Source: Arbacia lixula
Lineage: Eukaryota > Echinodermata > Echinoidea > Arbacioida > Arbaciidae
Length of the DNA: 64,000 nt
NCBI GenBank assembly: GCA_963669155.1
Contig: CAVLGW020000022.1
Span: forward strand, 61,001-125,000
Direction of reading: 5' to 3'
Made by a program: the position numbers and the translations under genes. Position 1 is the first letter of the stretch. Each line of letters opens with the position of its first letter. Positions 12,457-24,895 of this stretch are shown piece by piece. Below the pieces are notes generated by a model that had not been told where the DNA came from, searched no databases, and saw nothing but the letters and a program-made list of their open reading frames with translations.

Positions 12457-12895
12457 CATGCCTCCTCCGCAGAGTGGCCGGAGCATTATGTTTTGGGGTT
12501 GTCCATACGTATGCATCCCTGTCCACCTAAAATCATTTGAAGCAATATCAACGCAATATCAATTTTTTCAAAAAATTGCAAACATCTTTTTTCCCAAATA
12601 ACTGTATTGAATAATCCAATTTTAAACCAACTTGTTGCAAGGATGAATGACTACATTGAGATTAGAAGTCAAAGAAGTAACAGGCAATGAATATTGTCAA
12701 ACTTGGCTAACATGGCGCAATTTTGGTTGGCAATTACCGGTACTAGAAATTGAATGGTTAAGTTCACATAGGAATTCAATGGTACATTGCCAACCACACA
12801 TACAAGGCTTCTGATAAGATTATCATGGTCGACCACCTGAATGTAACCAAAGGAGTAGAGGCATATTTATTGACTGTGTGGCAGTTGAATTGCTC
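12457..12895 (+). mobile_element. Internally deleted copy of the TCCG/DR1 element
   Basis: Head atgcctcctccgcagagtgg and tail gaggcatatttattgactgt ... gcagttgaattgctc match the full copy at 8054-9256. The TCCG tract is reduced to gtccatacg and most monomers are missing. Confidence 0.7.
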
Positions 12896-14228
12896 ATTCA
12901 AGTGGTATGTCATGTAGCTAAGTAGGAAGTAGGAAGGTATTGGAGAAAGAACTTGTACTATTTGAGAATATGGCAGTACTGCAGTAGAATGGAGGCAGAG
13001 CAGTCAAGTGCGTGCAGTCAAATTAATTTCTCTTGTTCATTTTGGAGGATGTACTCTTGGAAAGCTTATTTGCAGTACAATGTACATCATATTTTTGTTA
13101 TTCTTCAGGGTTTATATCAACATTTAGATACTCAAAAGTGCTAAGTCAGATATGTATTCATCAACTTTTAAAACGTCTTTATTAGAGTACGTTCAAGACT
13201 GTTGTACATGTACCTATGTACCTTACCTATTACCTGATCTCATTGTTGTGCCCAAACTTGCCGTTATCATTCAAAATTGGCATACTGACAGGCCAAAATG
13301 GGTTAGGTTGAATACGGTACTTATCATAAACACACTATTGTATCATTATTTTAAAAAAAAAATCATTGAATGAGTATTTTTAAAAACACAATATGTCTAC
13401 TATAATGCCATCACATATATTGTTGTACATGTATTTTATAGCCAAGTTTTCAATATAATGTGTATTTATTACCATTTCATTATAAATTTCATTAAAGTAT
13501 TACATTGAGTAATGTCAGTACTTCTTCTTGATACATTCCACTTTCACAGAAATAAATTAGAATATTATAGGTAAAAAGAGATAACTTGGACATATACATG
13601 TATCTTTATTATCTACCCCAATTCATACTTTTCTCTTATTTTCCTTTCACAAACACAGTCACTTAACTCAATGTAGTGTATGCCAAATCTTGAATACATA
13701 TGACAATTTTCTATTTGTTAGGAAAGGTACAAGAAAATGAATGAGTGCAATGGAATTTTATAATGCCCTACTAAATAAAAATGGTCACAGGGCTACCAGA
13801 ACAACAGGCATTCCATCATTTCATCATTCACTACTGACCACTGCATTTTCCATTTCACATCCATGCCAAATTAAATTTGACAAGAGGGCGGATAAAGATT
13901 ATCATCAAAACAAAAATGATTTATTCAAATATCTTACATCCCATAAGTTACAACTGGAAAGAAATACTGGTAGTCAAATGTGCATCATAGTATAGAGAAC
14001 ATCATTTAAGGTTACAAATTATAACGAGCTTATGCACTGTACAGTATGTACACATATATACATATCAGTGTTGTGTCCGAGGCCGGCTTGGCCATGGATA
14101 GGAACCGTAAATACCTGTCATTTCTTTGCCCAGTGATGCTCTTTGCTTTGGTTATGTATTATTTTTGCACACATCCATAAAAAACATACTGCACTAATGC
14201 TCATATACTGATATACACTGATACATAT

Positions 14229-14393
14229 AACACAAACAGTGCAAAACAAAATCTTGGCAAATATTAATCAACTTGATATGAGCTGCCAATATGGATAAAT
14301 GTGTAAACATTACACAAACAGTGCAAAACAAAATCTTGGCAAATATTAATCAAATCAATATGAGTTGCCAATATGGAAATATGTACGGCATAA
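14229..14393 (+). repeat. Tandem duplication, 82-bp unit x2
   Basis: The block acacaaacagtgcaaaacaa ... cttggcaaatattaatca ... tgccaatatgg occurs at 14230 and again at 14312 with few differences, so it is a fairly recent local duplication. Confidence 0.8.
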
Positions 14394-14929
14394 ACATTGC
14401 CAAAAATGGCATGTCCCATTTCATGTGAATGTGTCCAGTTTCATGCCTAGTTTCCACTGTCATGCAATATGCTATGAATGACGTAATTGGCCATTCATAG
14501 CTGATGGCTGATTAGTCAGGATGTGAGCAAAGGTACATGTACATATTATTACACATCATGGGAGATCACAACATCAAGATCTGATTACAGCAACCAATTT
14601 CAATCATGACACAAATTGTAATTGTGGGAACGAGGCATAAAACAGAAGGGATAAAAATGGTCAGGAATATTCACCTCCTGAATTTTCAGATACATGTAAT
14701 GTTCATGAGATGTACCGGTATTTGTTTCATGAAAGAGTGGTCTATTAAGCACTTCTTAGTCCCAGAGAACCAATTTCTGTGATTTTAACAAGCAAATTAC
14801 AATTTTATAAATAAACATATATGAAACATCCAAATTCAATCATATCCTTTGATTCATAAATTTGCATTAATAACATGAAGACATGTGTTAATGATTGTAA
14901 GCCAACATACTGAACAAGTGCACAAACTC

Positions 14930-15360
14930 TATAATCCATGTACTACATATATTTGATTGCACATGTAAAAATAACTATTCATGTGTAAGGACTCATCTTC
15001 TTCTATAGACACGTATAACACATTATAGTTTTTCAGTCTACATTTCACAAAATGACAAACTTGGATAGAACTGACCTCACATGTACCTCACAGCAATGAC
15101 TGTAAAGAACATCAATCATTTCAAATGAATGACTTCAAATGCAAGATTTATGCAATCATGAATAGATAGTCATAATATATATTTTATATCAACTAGTATT
15201 TGATTACACATCCAAAAGCAACAATAGAAATATACATTTTCATGTTCAAGGACTCAATAATCTTCTTGTAAATATAACATAAGTTTTTAGCCTACATTTC
15301 ACAAAATAATGACAAACTTGGATAAAACTCATATTGCCTCACAGTAATGACTGCATAACA
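14930..15360 (+). repeat. Diverged direct duplication (about 250 bp x2)
   Basis: Both halves share the order tttgattgcacat, tcatgttcaaggactca, ctacatttcacaaaat, gacaaacttggat and cctcacagtaatgactg. Divergence is higher than in the neighbouring 82-bp duplication, so it is older. Confidence 0.6.
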
Positions 15361-15760
15361 TATTGCTGCTGGGTATTTGCTTTAAATAAATACCTTGAAA
15401 ATGTATTTGATAGATATAAATATACAATCATGAATAAATCATTGAAGTATACTAGTGCATGTTAAATTGAAAAATAGCGACAAGCAAACCATCCCTTTAT
15501 TTTCATTCAAAATGAGACAATCCTGTATTTTTTTAAAAATTGGAATAAATAAAGCAATCCTCATAATTGTACAAAGCTACATATGAGTGCTTCTACATCA
15601 ACACATGTAGGTGAACATCTTCTCTCACACATTAAACTGTTATGATGATCAGTATCATTCTTCAGAAGTCCCTGATATTGTCAGAAAAAGATTCAAAGGC
15701 TATTTTGATCCCCCTCCCTCCATATCCAGGTCAAAATTCCATTAAACACTATTATATATT

Positions 15761-15900
15761 TCTATTAGTTTCTACTGTTTTTTCAGAAACCAGAAGAGTC
15801 TACTGGCTTGAAAACATACTGAGTCAAGCCAGTAGAAACACTTAGAAACCAGTGGAATCTAATAGTAGTGAGACCAGTAGGAATCAGTGGAAACTAATGT
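15761..15900. repeat. Palindromic element with tctactggcttga arms
   Basis: An inner hairpin (tctactggcttga and tcaagccagtaga near 15798-15835) sits inside outer arms ttagtttctactg and cagtggaaactaa. It is MITE-like, followed by further fragments of the same motif (ccagtaggaatcagtgg, gtttctactgg). Confidence 0.6.
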
Positions 15901-16689
15901 TTGGAACAGTGGTTTCTACTGGTAGCTTTTGTACTGGTATCTACAGGGAATCATATCATTTTCCACACACATCCTAGATTGATGTATTATTCATGGCTGC
16001 CTACACCTTTGTTCCTGTCAGCCGTGGTTAATCTATGCTAAGTGAGAGACATTCTTCTGGAATCATATATCTTTGATGTCGTGGACTTTGATAGATTTGT
16101 ACATCTTTATAACAAGCATACTTCCAGGGACCTAGAATTCCAGTAGAAGAGGGAGGAGTTCAAAGATGAATTGGACTCGTCTAAAACAGGGTGTCCCTTA
16201 TACAGGGCGAGTTTTGTGTGTGTAAAAACCACAGAAAGTGGAGGGTGCTGTAAGAATTTCCTTCCCAATAGTTAAATCATAGAAATTGCTACATTTTAAA
16301 GAGACTTTGGGCAGGTTGTCCGACAACTATATCCTATAGGACCAAGCCCACTGTGCGCTATGGTCCGTACCTGTCCGCTCGGCAGTGCATGCATGGAATG
16401 GGAGATATGCACATATCGTGTGCAGACAGGGACGATATGACTACGAACGTAGACTATGGTCCCTAAGTTTCAAACATAAGCCAGAATAGTTTTTAACTTT
16501 TCCTGAAAATGTTCATTAAGCTATGAATGTGATAGTTCAGACACATAGTTATAGACTGCGGGCTACCTAGACCCCCATTGTCATGGCAACTCATCACTCA
16601 AATGGTAAAATATCAGAAAATAGCACATATGGGACACCCTGTCTTTAAGACAGAGTGTCCCATTTGCAAAAGTTATGACACTTGGCAGG

Positions 16690-17290
16690 AATCAGCAGTA
16701 TAGAGTACCGAAGTGTGAAGTCATTCTAGACTAAGACAAATGGTTCTAAACTATGTGGGTAGAGCAAGCAGCAGTGATCACAGCGGGGACTCTAATTTTT
16801 AGTGCCCAACACTAGTACGCTACACAATATTGGACTGGCAAACCTCTCACTGGAGTGATTTTGTTCAGAACCAGTTGTCTTGACAACATGTCCCTATGAT
16901 GACGCCACTTTGGCACTCTGTATACCTAACAAAACATGTGTGAAATCTCAGTCATATTACTTCAAGAAACTTTTCAGGAAAAGTGAACTATCAATGTTTA
17001 CGTTTGAAATCTACCGGCCGTAGTCTACAATCACAATCATATTGCCCTTGTCAGTGCACGATGCGCCCCGCACAGCGGACTTGCTCCCATTGAACGCATG
17101 CACGGTTCAGTGGACCATACCTCAGAGCACTCCCCTGTCTCTAGGTTTTGGACAGCCCAAAACCTCCTCAAAATCTAGTGATCACTATAATTTCGCCTGA
17201 AGTCACCACTGAAGTCCATTATTATTGGGAGGGAAATTCTGTTATAGTATCTTCTTCTATTTTCCATATTTAAAAAAAAATATAAAAATG
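16690..17290. repeat. Cluster of two MITE-like repeats
   Basis: 16690-16925 is a copy of the family also at 9411 and 46806 (atagagtaccgaagtg ... gaaccagttgtcttgacaac). The following block to 17290 ends ttattgggagggaaattctg ... ctattttccat, closely like intron 2 of BACE near 30915 and, inverted, 62998-63045. These explain the lack of coding potential here. Confidence 0.5.
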
Positions 17291-17839
17291 TTATCAGTCA
17301 TTAGCACACCCCACATAATTGTGGGGTACAGTGATCATACACAATGATACTGCAAAATATAAACAATGGTAATACACAATGGCCATACAATAGTGCACGC
17401 TCTCAAATATCAATACGTGTACATTTATAGACTAATCTTGGGCATGTGGACATATGTACATTGTACCTCTTTTGAATCTAGAGATATGTCCCCCCACCAA
17501 AAATAATATAAAAATCTGAAATTCAGCCAACTCCCCAAGTTAATATACATGTAAGTACACTGTTGTAGAGACAAACTTCAGCAACCACTTCAGTTGCCTC
17601 CTTGAAAGTATTCCTCAAGTGTGGGAGGTGGTAAGTCAAAATATACAAAAGTGTTCTTCCAGAAAAGGCAGGTATATATGTGCATTAGTGAGGAGGCCTG
17701 ATACAATTTACATTTTGCCACAGACAGAGACCAACACTTACTGTGATTGCTTGTAATCTGTAAACTTTAAATGCATGGTTCATAATGTTGACAATAACCA
17801 TTCAATGCTAATTGTAACTTTGGACATTGAAGCATTGAA

Positions 17840-18398
17840 GATGTCTTGTTTAACATTTATGTGAGCCAAAGGGAGGCACTTGAAGATTTGGCCTCACAGG
17901 GTATGCAGGATTGCCATAAAGGCATAACGTATTCCCATGTAAACCATGGGATATTGCCTCCAGCTGTGTCAGGTCCGAATAGATGTGCCATGAGGCCATT
18001 TGGAGTTGTCAGAAATTGATACTTGAAAGCATGCACTCGTTTATGACCATTGTACATGACCTCTGGTTGTGCGAGGGCCGACAAAAGGGACAGACGGGAT
18101 GGTACATGTACCATCGATAAATCCCCAACTATATTGTTGACTGCAGCGCCTTTTATGTACATTACATCAGCGAACATCTGCAAGTTTTAGGCGATAAGCA
18201 CTGATCTAGGGAAGTAAGACGGATCGACCACAGTTTTTGACAAGGTCTTCATATCTGCATGAATATGTATACCTCAGTAATGTGAGACACAAAGCTTCCA
18301 GTCCTGGTAGGAAAGACCTGTTCGAAAGTTTCACCTTCTCAGGGTTTTTCAAGACGGTGCTCAACTGGAAGATGTCATCTTCCTTGAATCAAATACAC
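17840..18398 (-). pseudogene. PIF/Harbinger-type DDE transposase remnant
   Basis: Read on the minus strand from an acceptor-like border at 18398. The first frame gives EDDIFQLSTVLKNPEKV... and PGLEALCLTLLRYTYSCRYEDL, then a frame change, NLQMFADVMYIKGAAVNNIV, and the strongest block MYNGHKRVHAFKYQFLTTPN with GLMAHLFGP. After a further shift LCLYGNPAYPVRPNLQVPP appears. This order is that of the HARBI1-like DDE_Tnp_4 family (winged N-terminal region, GFIDGT, YNGHKRxHxxKfQ, YGDPAYP). The first catalytic region is degraded (GDLSMVHV where GFIDGT is expected) and the second Asp reads Asn (YGNPAY), so no active enzyme is encoded. The Myb/SANT pseudogene upstream on the same strand is the usual partner of such transposases. 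Confidence 0.8.
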
Positions 18399-18730
18399 CT
18401 GTAATTGCAAAAAATGAGGACAATTTTATACTAGTATAATTGTAATCTGTTCCTCTTAAACTTGTTTCTTAATTCTGTAAAATATGGTGATAATATACTC
18501 TACAATAGGTGATTATCAATCTTATATTGACAATATAATTTGACATGATTTGAACATACAAAATGACATACTGGGATAAAGAGTACACTATAGATTGACA
18601 TTTTTTCATACAATTATGTTGTTTGGGTAATATTTTGACCCACACACAGAAATAATTATAAAAACTAACTGACAAAATCCTTAAAGGAGCAGTCTACAGC
18701 AAAAAATGATCATGATTACTACATGCACTA

Positions 18731-19668
18731 ATGGACAATGTTGCGATGTCCCTGGTGAGGTTGATGAAGGATCAACTGTCTCATATAATGTATCGATATA
18801 CAGGCAAACCCCAGCAACTCAACAACTCAACAACACTGGCCACTGCGACACCGACATTGAATGAATCGACTCGGAAGGAGTCAATTATGGCTCGACTTAA
18901 ATCACACATCCAGCTATTGTCATCGCATGTCGACGCGCTGACGTCTGAGCTATGACAGCGAGAAAGCATTTCGGTTGTGATCAGCCCAGCGGGTGATTAA
19001 GTGTGGTTGTGGATATCACGACCGCTCACCTAGCACTCGCCCACACATCAGTGACCCAGAGCATGCTGGTACCATGCAACATGCAACGATCATGCCCGTA
19101 ACTACCGCCCACCCTGCTTGTTGTTGCACGACCACATGAATGATCAACCAGGCAAATGCCATGCAAGAGAGTAGGGGTATCTGACTTCGCTGGTTTTCTC
19201 CTTCACTTAACAAATTGACAGACACGGGGACGATTCCTGGTGGACAAGGGGGCCCATTTGTCTGTTATCCCACCAAAAACAGAGGATCGACAGCACCCAC
19301 GACCAAGACCACAGCTGTGCGCCATCAACACCACGGCCATCAAGACATACAGTAAGAAATCATTTAAACTTGATACTGGATTGAGAAGAATTTACAAGTG
19401 GATATTTGTAATTCCTGACATATCAACGTCAATATTGGGAGCTTATTTTCTGCATCATTACAGCCTGATGGTCAACGTTACTCAATGGCAACTGATCGAC
19501 CCGACAACTGCATTCAGGATTCAGGGCTTATTGCCTCGTCTGTCACTCACTTAATCCTCCTCGGGCAAAACTCAACAAAATCTTGGCAGATTACCCCATG
19601 ATGAGGAGGACGAACTTCGCCGACACTGCCATCCGACACTCAGTAACATAAGAGGAGGTCGATGAAGA
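18731..19668 (+). mobile_element. Gypsy-type LTR retrotransposon remnant (gag to protease)
   Basis: 18731-18955 encodes a gag-like stretch (RLKSHIQLLSSHVDALTSEL). Around 19060 a frame gives CWYHATCNDHARNYRPPC, resembling the CxYHxxFGxxAxxCxxPC gag motif of invertebrate Gypsy elements. 19228-19554 encodes the aspartic protease: FLVDKGAHLSVIPP, then ATKTYS-like flap region, IPDISTSILGAYFLHHYSLM. The catalytic DTG reads DKG and the usual GADFL reads GAYFL, so the protease is dead. Past a stop, 19572-19650 gives KILADYPMMRRT, the usual linker before reverse transcriptase. RT, integrase and LTRs are not seen. It lies between the two Harbinger-type pseudogenes, in opposite orientation. Confidence 0.78.
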
Positions 19669-19984
19669 GAGCAGTATCAAGAACAATGGGGAAGAGGAGG
19701 CGGTCCAGGGAGCAGAGATGAGCTAAAAATCATGTGAGACATGAAGGAGGCAAAAAAAAATCACCCAGTGTATGGATGTCGTTCCACACTACAGAAGAGT
19801 AGGAGTAACGGTGCAGACATATTTATGAAATTAACTCCAGGAGAAGATGGCCTTAGATGAAGAACTCTGATAGAGCTGCTTAGTAGGAGGCAAGACAAGA
19901 ACAATAGGATATGGCAAGCTAGAGAGAAATAGCAACATTGTCAATATTTACAAGAGAATCAGCAAGGGTGTTAATCAGTGCACT

Positions 19985-22360
19985 TATCAATGCCAGATTC
20001 TGCTGGGTTTGCTGATGCATGCACAACATGCAATGAACATTGCATGTTGCTGTTGCAGCTGCTCTTGAAACTGCCTCAGTTCTTGTTGCTCTTGCTGCTG
20101 TGTCACCTCAAAACCCTCCTCTTTCTCGCTTTCTTCATTTCTTCTATTCTTGCTTCAGGAGTAACCCGGAGCTCATGGTCAATGGCCATCTTCTTCTGGA
20201 GTACATGTAGACTGATGGTATCAGCTCCAGTGCTCCTCTTCTGAGGTGTGCTTTCTCCTTACCTGAAAAAAAAGAAAGCATACAAATGATGTGGTGGGTA
20301 TAGCATTAATGTGATAATTTTATTAATGTGATAATAATGACTGTGATACATGCCATGCTGGCATCATTTTGGTAATGGAATGACTCAATATGGTAAGTTG
20401 AAATGTAACAAAAACACATTTCTTAAAGTTGTTAAAATAATGTTTGTTTTTAAATATATGTTATTTTGAAATGCATTTGGCAGCAATAGCATATGGAGGT
20501 GGAAGCAAAACAACAAAGTTTTTTTTGCACAACTGAATCATTTGTAATTATGACCACCTTGGATGCACCACCAAAACATTGAACACTTGAGTGTTGAATT
20601 TCCTCTAAAATGACTTCAGCTAAAATCCTGCTCTGAATGTTCATTATCACATATTTCTCATTTAACCCTATCTAGCCCGGGGGGGGGGGGGGGGGGGGGG
20701 GCAAAAACAGCCCCCCCTCGACATTTTTCGCGATAAATTTGTAACGTGAAAAGATCGCGCCGCGACATTTCATGACTTTTTTCCTCCAAGCCTCACGCAA
20801 CTTTTAAGCCCAAATTTGCGACGTGGGGGTATGCGGTTCCGAAGTTACATAACATTTTGTATGTGCAGACCCAAAATTGCTCAAAAACGTGATTTCATGT
20901 ACAAATCCAATGCAAATTCTGTAGCTAGCCCAAATTCATAAATGTATCATTATTTTTATTTTTACTGATTAGAAACAATAGATTTCACGTTATTTATGAC
21001 TGAAATAGTGTTGCCAACGATTTCCATCGAAAAAACAATGAAAAACATAAAGTCAAAAAAACAAAGAAATACATAAGGAATTATAAAAAACAATAAAATA
21101 CATAAGAAAAAAATTGATATTGTCATTTTTTTAAATGCTGATTTGATAATCATCCTAAGAAGAGTGTCTGGACTGAAATCTAGCAGTTTGGGGGCTATAC
21201 ATGTAAAGATTTACAGACAAATTATGATATTATGCATGTAATTAGCATAATTAATTAGAAATAAATTTGAATAATTTTGGTGCAATTTACGATTGAATTG
21301 TGGAGATTACGTCATCGATGACGTACGTGCCAATTTTCGCCGCGATCGCGCGATCAACGGTCGAGATCTTAGGGGGGGGGGGCTGTTTTTGCCCCCCCCC
21401 CCCCGGGCTATGCGTTTTCAAAATAGCCCAAGCTATATAGGGTTAAGCCTGTACATATTTGCCATATCACAGTGGTAACGGGACAGACGAGTGTATTTCA
21501 AACTCGGGCCCCGTTACCAACGTGCTGTGGCAAAATTAATTGTACAGGTCAAATTTTCTGAAGCGTACAAAACCTTGTACAGTGCAAATCAATACATTTC
21601 TTTGATATTTTATTATTATTGGCTGGTTTATTTAAGAGACAAAAAATGGAATTAAAGAGATTTACGCAAATGTTACAGTAAATGCAACAGAAATGTACCT
21701 ATTACTGTGGACAGACCAATGTGTGTATTAACTTCTGGTTACGTGCCAGTGAGCAGCCTGGTATCTACATTACTGATGGTTTTCACTGGAAAGATGACTA
21801 CTATTTGACATTTTAATTTTATATATTTAGAAGACGAACAGTTACAACAATGTAGATAAAAAAAATTCTCTGTTACATTACTGACCTCTCTTGCGTTTCC
21901 CCAACAGTCTCACACGCTCTTTTCCACATCTCGGCTGCCTGGGTCTTCTTGTGCGCCTCACCTGAAGCATCCTCAATGCTGCTTTCCATGTCCACCTCCT
22001 CCTGTATCAGATCTTGGCCAATCTCCCTCATCTTTTTTTCCTTCAGCGTCTCCTCCACCAAGATACCACTCGCTCTCCTTTCCTTGTTGCTCTTTTGTTT
22101 CTGCTAGTAGTAGCTCACCCTCTCCCTCACTGCACATTGGTTAACTCACATCCGAGGGCAGATATTGTCTGCAATGGTGTTCCATGCTCTGCCCCTCTCC
22201 CTGACTTGTAGCAGAATGCCTCTGCCATCACCACCTCTCCCATCAAGAACATGTCCATCTCGCTGATGTCCTCTCCATGATGTCCTGATTGTTGCTGGAG
22301 AAAAAATTACACACAATAAAAAATTGTGTACGTACACTCGATTACATAGACCAATGTACT
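19985..22360 (-). pseudogene. Myb/SANT-like DNA-binding protein pseudogene (Harbinger-type partner)
   Basis: The minus-strand exon 22300-21886 reads in successive frames: DISEMDMFLMGEVVMAEAFC, then RERGRAWNTIADNIC, VRERV...KQKSNKERRASGILVEETL and the acidic tail DLIQEEVDMESSIEDASGEA, ending at a donor (gagag/gtcagt). This is the Myb/SANT-like fold seen in many fish and invertebrate genomes (W-x-x-IA, VRER, ASGI motifs). A second exon, 20262-19985, gives RSTGADTISLHVLQKKMAID then a Gln-rich coiled coil (TQQQEQQELRQFQEQLQQQ), the usual C-terminus. At least two frameshifts, stops at 22152 and near 22108, and a TAA at the start of exon 2 show decay. The intron holds the piggyBac-like element 20662-21446. 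Confidence 0.72.
20662..21446. mobile_element. piggyBac-like non-autonomous element, TTAA target site, poly-G/C ends
   Basis: Flanked by TTAA on both sides (20662-20665 and 21443-21446). The inner ends start CCCTATCTAGC and, read inward from the right, CCCTATATAGC. TIRs continue through tagcccggggg, a long G run, then caaaaacagcccccc. The right arm carries about 29 extra bases. TTAA duplication and CCCT ends are characteristic of piggyBac elements. No transposase is present, and the interior is AT-rich noncoding sequence with gcgcgatc near both ends. The G runs are 23 and 11 bases, with matching C runs, so each end can form a strong hairpin. Confidence 0.78.
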
Positions 22361-22400
22361 GTACATGTACATGTACGCTCCAGCTCACACGAATTGGCAT

Positions 22401-22580
22401 AGGGAAAAGGAAAGGAAAGAAATTAAGGGAAGGAGCCGCAGTTTTAAACTGCGGTATATTTTGTCCAGTTCAGCATGAAACATGATGTTTTAACCTAAAA
22501 AGCATCATGTTTCATGCTGAACTGGACAAAATATACTGCAGTTTAAAACTGTGGATCCTTCCCTTCCTTCCCTTTCCCTA
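22401..22580. mobile_element. Near-perfect long hairpin MITE
   Basis: Left arm agggaaaaggaaaggaaag ... gcagttttaaactgcggtat ... tttgtccagttcagcatgaa meets its complement after a short loop around 22488-22500 (ttttaacctaaaa). The right arm ends ccttcccttccttccctttc. Arms are about 80 bp with only a few mismatches. It lies just upstream of the Myb/SANT pseudogene. The type of element is uncertain because no clear target duplication is visible. Confidence 0.8.
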
Positions 22581-22599
22581 TCTTAATTCCTTTGAGCTG

Positions 22600-24895
22600 T
22601 AGTGTACATACATGTACAGCACAATCATAAATCTCCCATTCCCCCACAAAACATCAAATTACATAACATGCTAATTCTATCACAATAACAATTTATCAAA
22701 ACAGGTTCCTCAAATCATCTTATGACAACTTCTTTTTAAAACAAGCGTTTTCCATTTTCAAAAGTCATGAAACTCGAGAGGAATCAGTATTATCGTTAGA
22801 ACAATAACATGTATGAAATGTCAGTCATGGTTTCGTTCACATTTTAAGGATAGGTGAAGAACTATCCTTGCTTACTTTTAAACAGAGCACTGAGGCCGAG
22901 CAAGAGTGAGTTCTGGCCCATGCAGAACCTACGGTCATGACGCTATCATGTTTAACTTGCTCCACCGCTGAAAGTTCCTCTCAATTTCCAATACTGTTTC
23001 TGACACTAGTAATAGTTACGCATGTTTTGTGACTGACACCCCATTTACATACGTTCAACATGTGAATACACAGAAGCGGATTAATGTCACCTTGAAACCG
23101 ACCCGGTTTCGGTCCACCTCTGGAGGTGGTTTGAGGCCATGCAGACTCGAGGCGGCATGAAGCTGCCTCCTCCTTTATGTAGACACAAAGCAGACTGAGC
23201 CTGAGGCAGGCTTTCAGGAGTCGCATGATCATTAGATTGCTCAATATGCCTAATAATTTGGATACGTCATCGATCCTGCTTTATTTACCTCAGTATCGCG
23301 CGCTTTCAACTTGTATCTTTGTCAGGAACACCGGAAAAACAAACTTCTCGTAAAAATAATCAAATTAGTTCATTTGTTTTGTGATTGATTTTGCTTCGCA
23401 TCATCAAACTTCATAGCTACAGAAAAATGCGTCCAAAACAGAACAGAACTGCAGACCGATGAAAAGCGCTAAATGAATATCATAATAGGCCTAGTAGCGA
23501 AATCGCGTACTAATGAATACCCAGGGCTCTCGCTATATGGAAAATAACCCGTGGCGCAACCCAATGACATTTATTTTAAAAAGTTATTTTAGCCTTAACT
23601 TGAAGCACATAATTATGAATGTGCTGTGAACGCGCGAACCGCGCGCTTTACGCATACAATGCGCGCGCTAATAGCTAAGGGCCAGTGCTTGCATTTACTC
23701 GTCGAATGCGATGTCATCGGCCGCGAATATAGGCGCTCGATTGCCGATCCATGTCCATATAGAATAGCGTGATTCCATGTCCAACTCTTGTTTCTAACCT
23801 GTGTGTGATACACACATCACTGTTGGCGCTGTGTGTGTGTGTTAATAATTCACGCATAACTGCACTCTGTGCCTGTGTGGTGCCTGAAGTGAAATCGGCA
23901 AATGGATCACGACTCTTGATGGCCTGATTGGTGCAGTTTAGCTTCCTAAAACAAAATAATATTAATATTATCATTAAATATTAAACTATGTTTCATCATG
24001 AGTTTTGTGTCAAAAATGTGAAGTGTTCCTCTCTACCAAAAGAAGTGTAATTTCAACATGTGTTTGTCATGATATAGCTTCTTTGTGTTTCTTCCTGTTC
24101 ATATATTATATTTCTTTATTATTTGTTTGTATTTTGCAACACAATATGTTGTTCGACGCTACTACTGGTAGTTATGTCTTGCTTGCGTTGTTGCATGTTT
24201 TGAGGGTAATGTCCTTTACAAAGTCAAGACAATCAAAATGTGTCTGCTGATCAGAGAAAACTGCCTTTTGTTCACAAATGTAAATGACATTTAACATGGT
24301 GTGTTGGTGACTCATTGCTGGAACTGATGTCATACCCGTTCAAGAGAACGAGTAAGAGAAATGTTTTATTTAGTGGTGCGATGGTGATGAGTGATGGTAA
24401 AGAGGGGAAAAAATTGTTGTTTTTTCATGGTCCCTCATTATAAGTAAGCTCATGTTCAACTTATCACCCTTCCATTTCACCCCATCGTGTTTCTGTCAGC
24501 AGAGTCATTATCCACAACTCCACATGTAACCAGATCTGTTCTTCAATGCTATTCGTAACAACAATCCCCCCTTAAAAATCATAAATGCACAGCGCAGCCT
24601 AGCCTAGCCAGCCCCCCAAACATAAAGGAATGCTAATAGCCTTGCACGCGCACGAGGCATCAGCACGATGCCAGGACACGTGGTCTGCCGACACAAGTTG
24701 CAAGCTCCGGCATAAAAATTCCATGCTTTATCATGATTGGTCACTATTGCGCATATCAGAAAACTCATTAACCAATGACACTCTGTATAGTGTTTTCCTA
24801 GGAAAGCACGCTTATTGGCAAGCATAAACATCACAGTCGCCCTGAGAGACTACCGTGAGAACCTTTCTCTTTCCCTGCCTCGATCTTCTCTTTAC
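22600..24895. other. Intergenic, no gene seen
   Basis: Short frames in all directions without domain similarity. A repeat signature (tgctccaccgctgaaagttc at about 22960) is shared with 4742 and 28657, and gcgc-rich palindromes occur around 23630-23670. Nothing else is supported. Confidence 0.5.

Larger units (their letters stand above)
10648..17838. other. Intergenic, repeat-containing, no gene seen
   Basis: AT-rich sequence with a possible ROCO polyadenylation signal at 10747-10752. It otherwise holds only repeats, listed separately: minisatellite at 11209, TCCG-type derivative at 12457, duplications at 14229 and 14930, palindromes at 15761 and 16690. Frames such as 11810-12262 (minus) and 13741-13995 show no domain, biased composition or splice structure that would support a gene. 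Confidence 0.55.
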
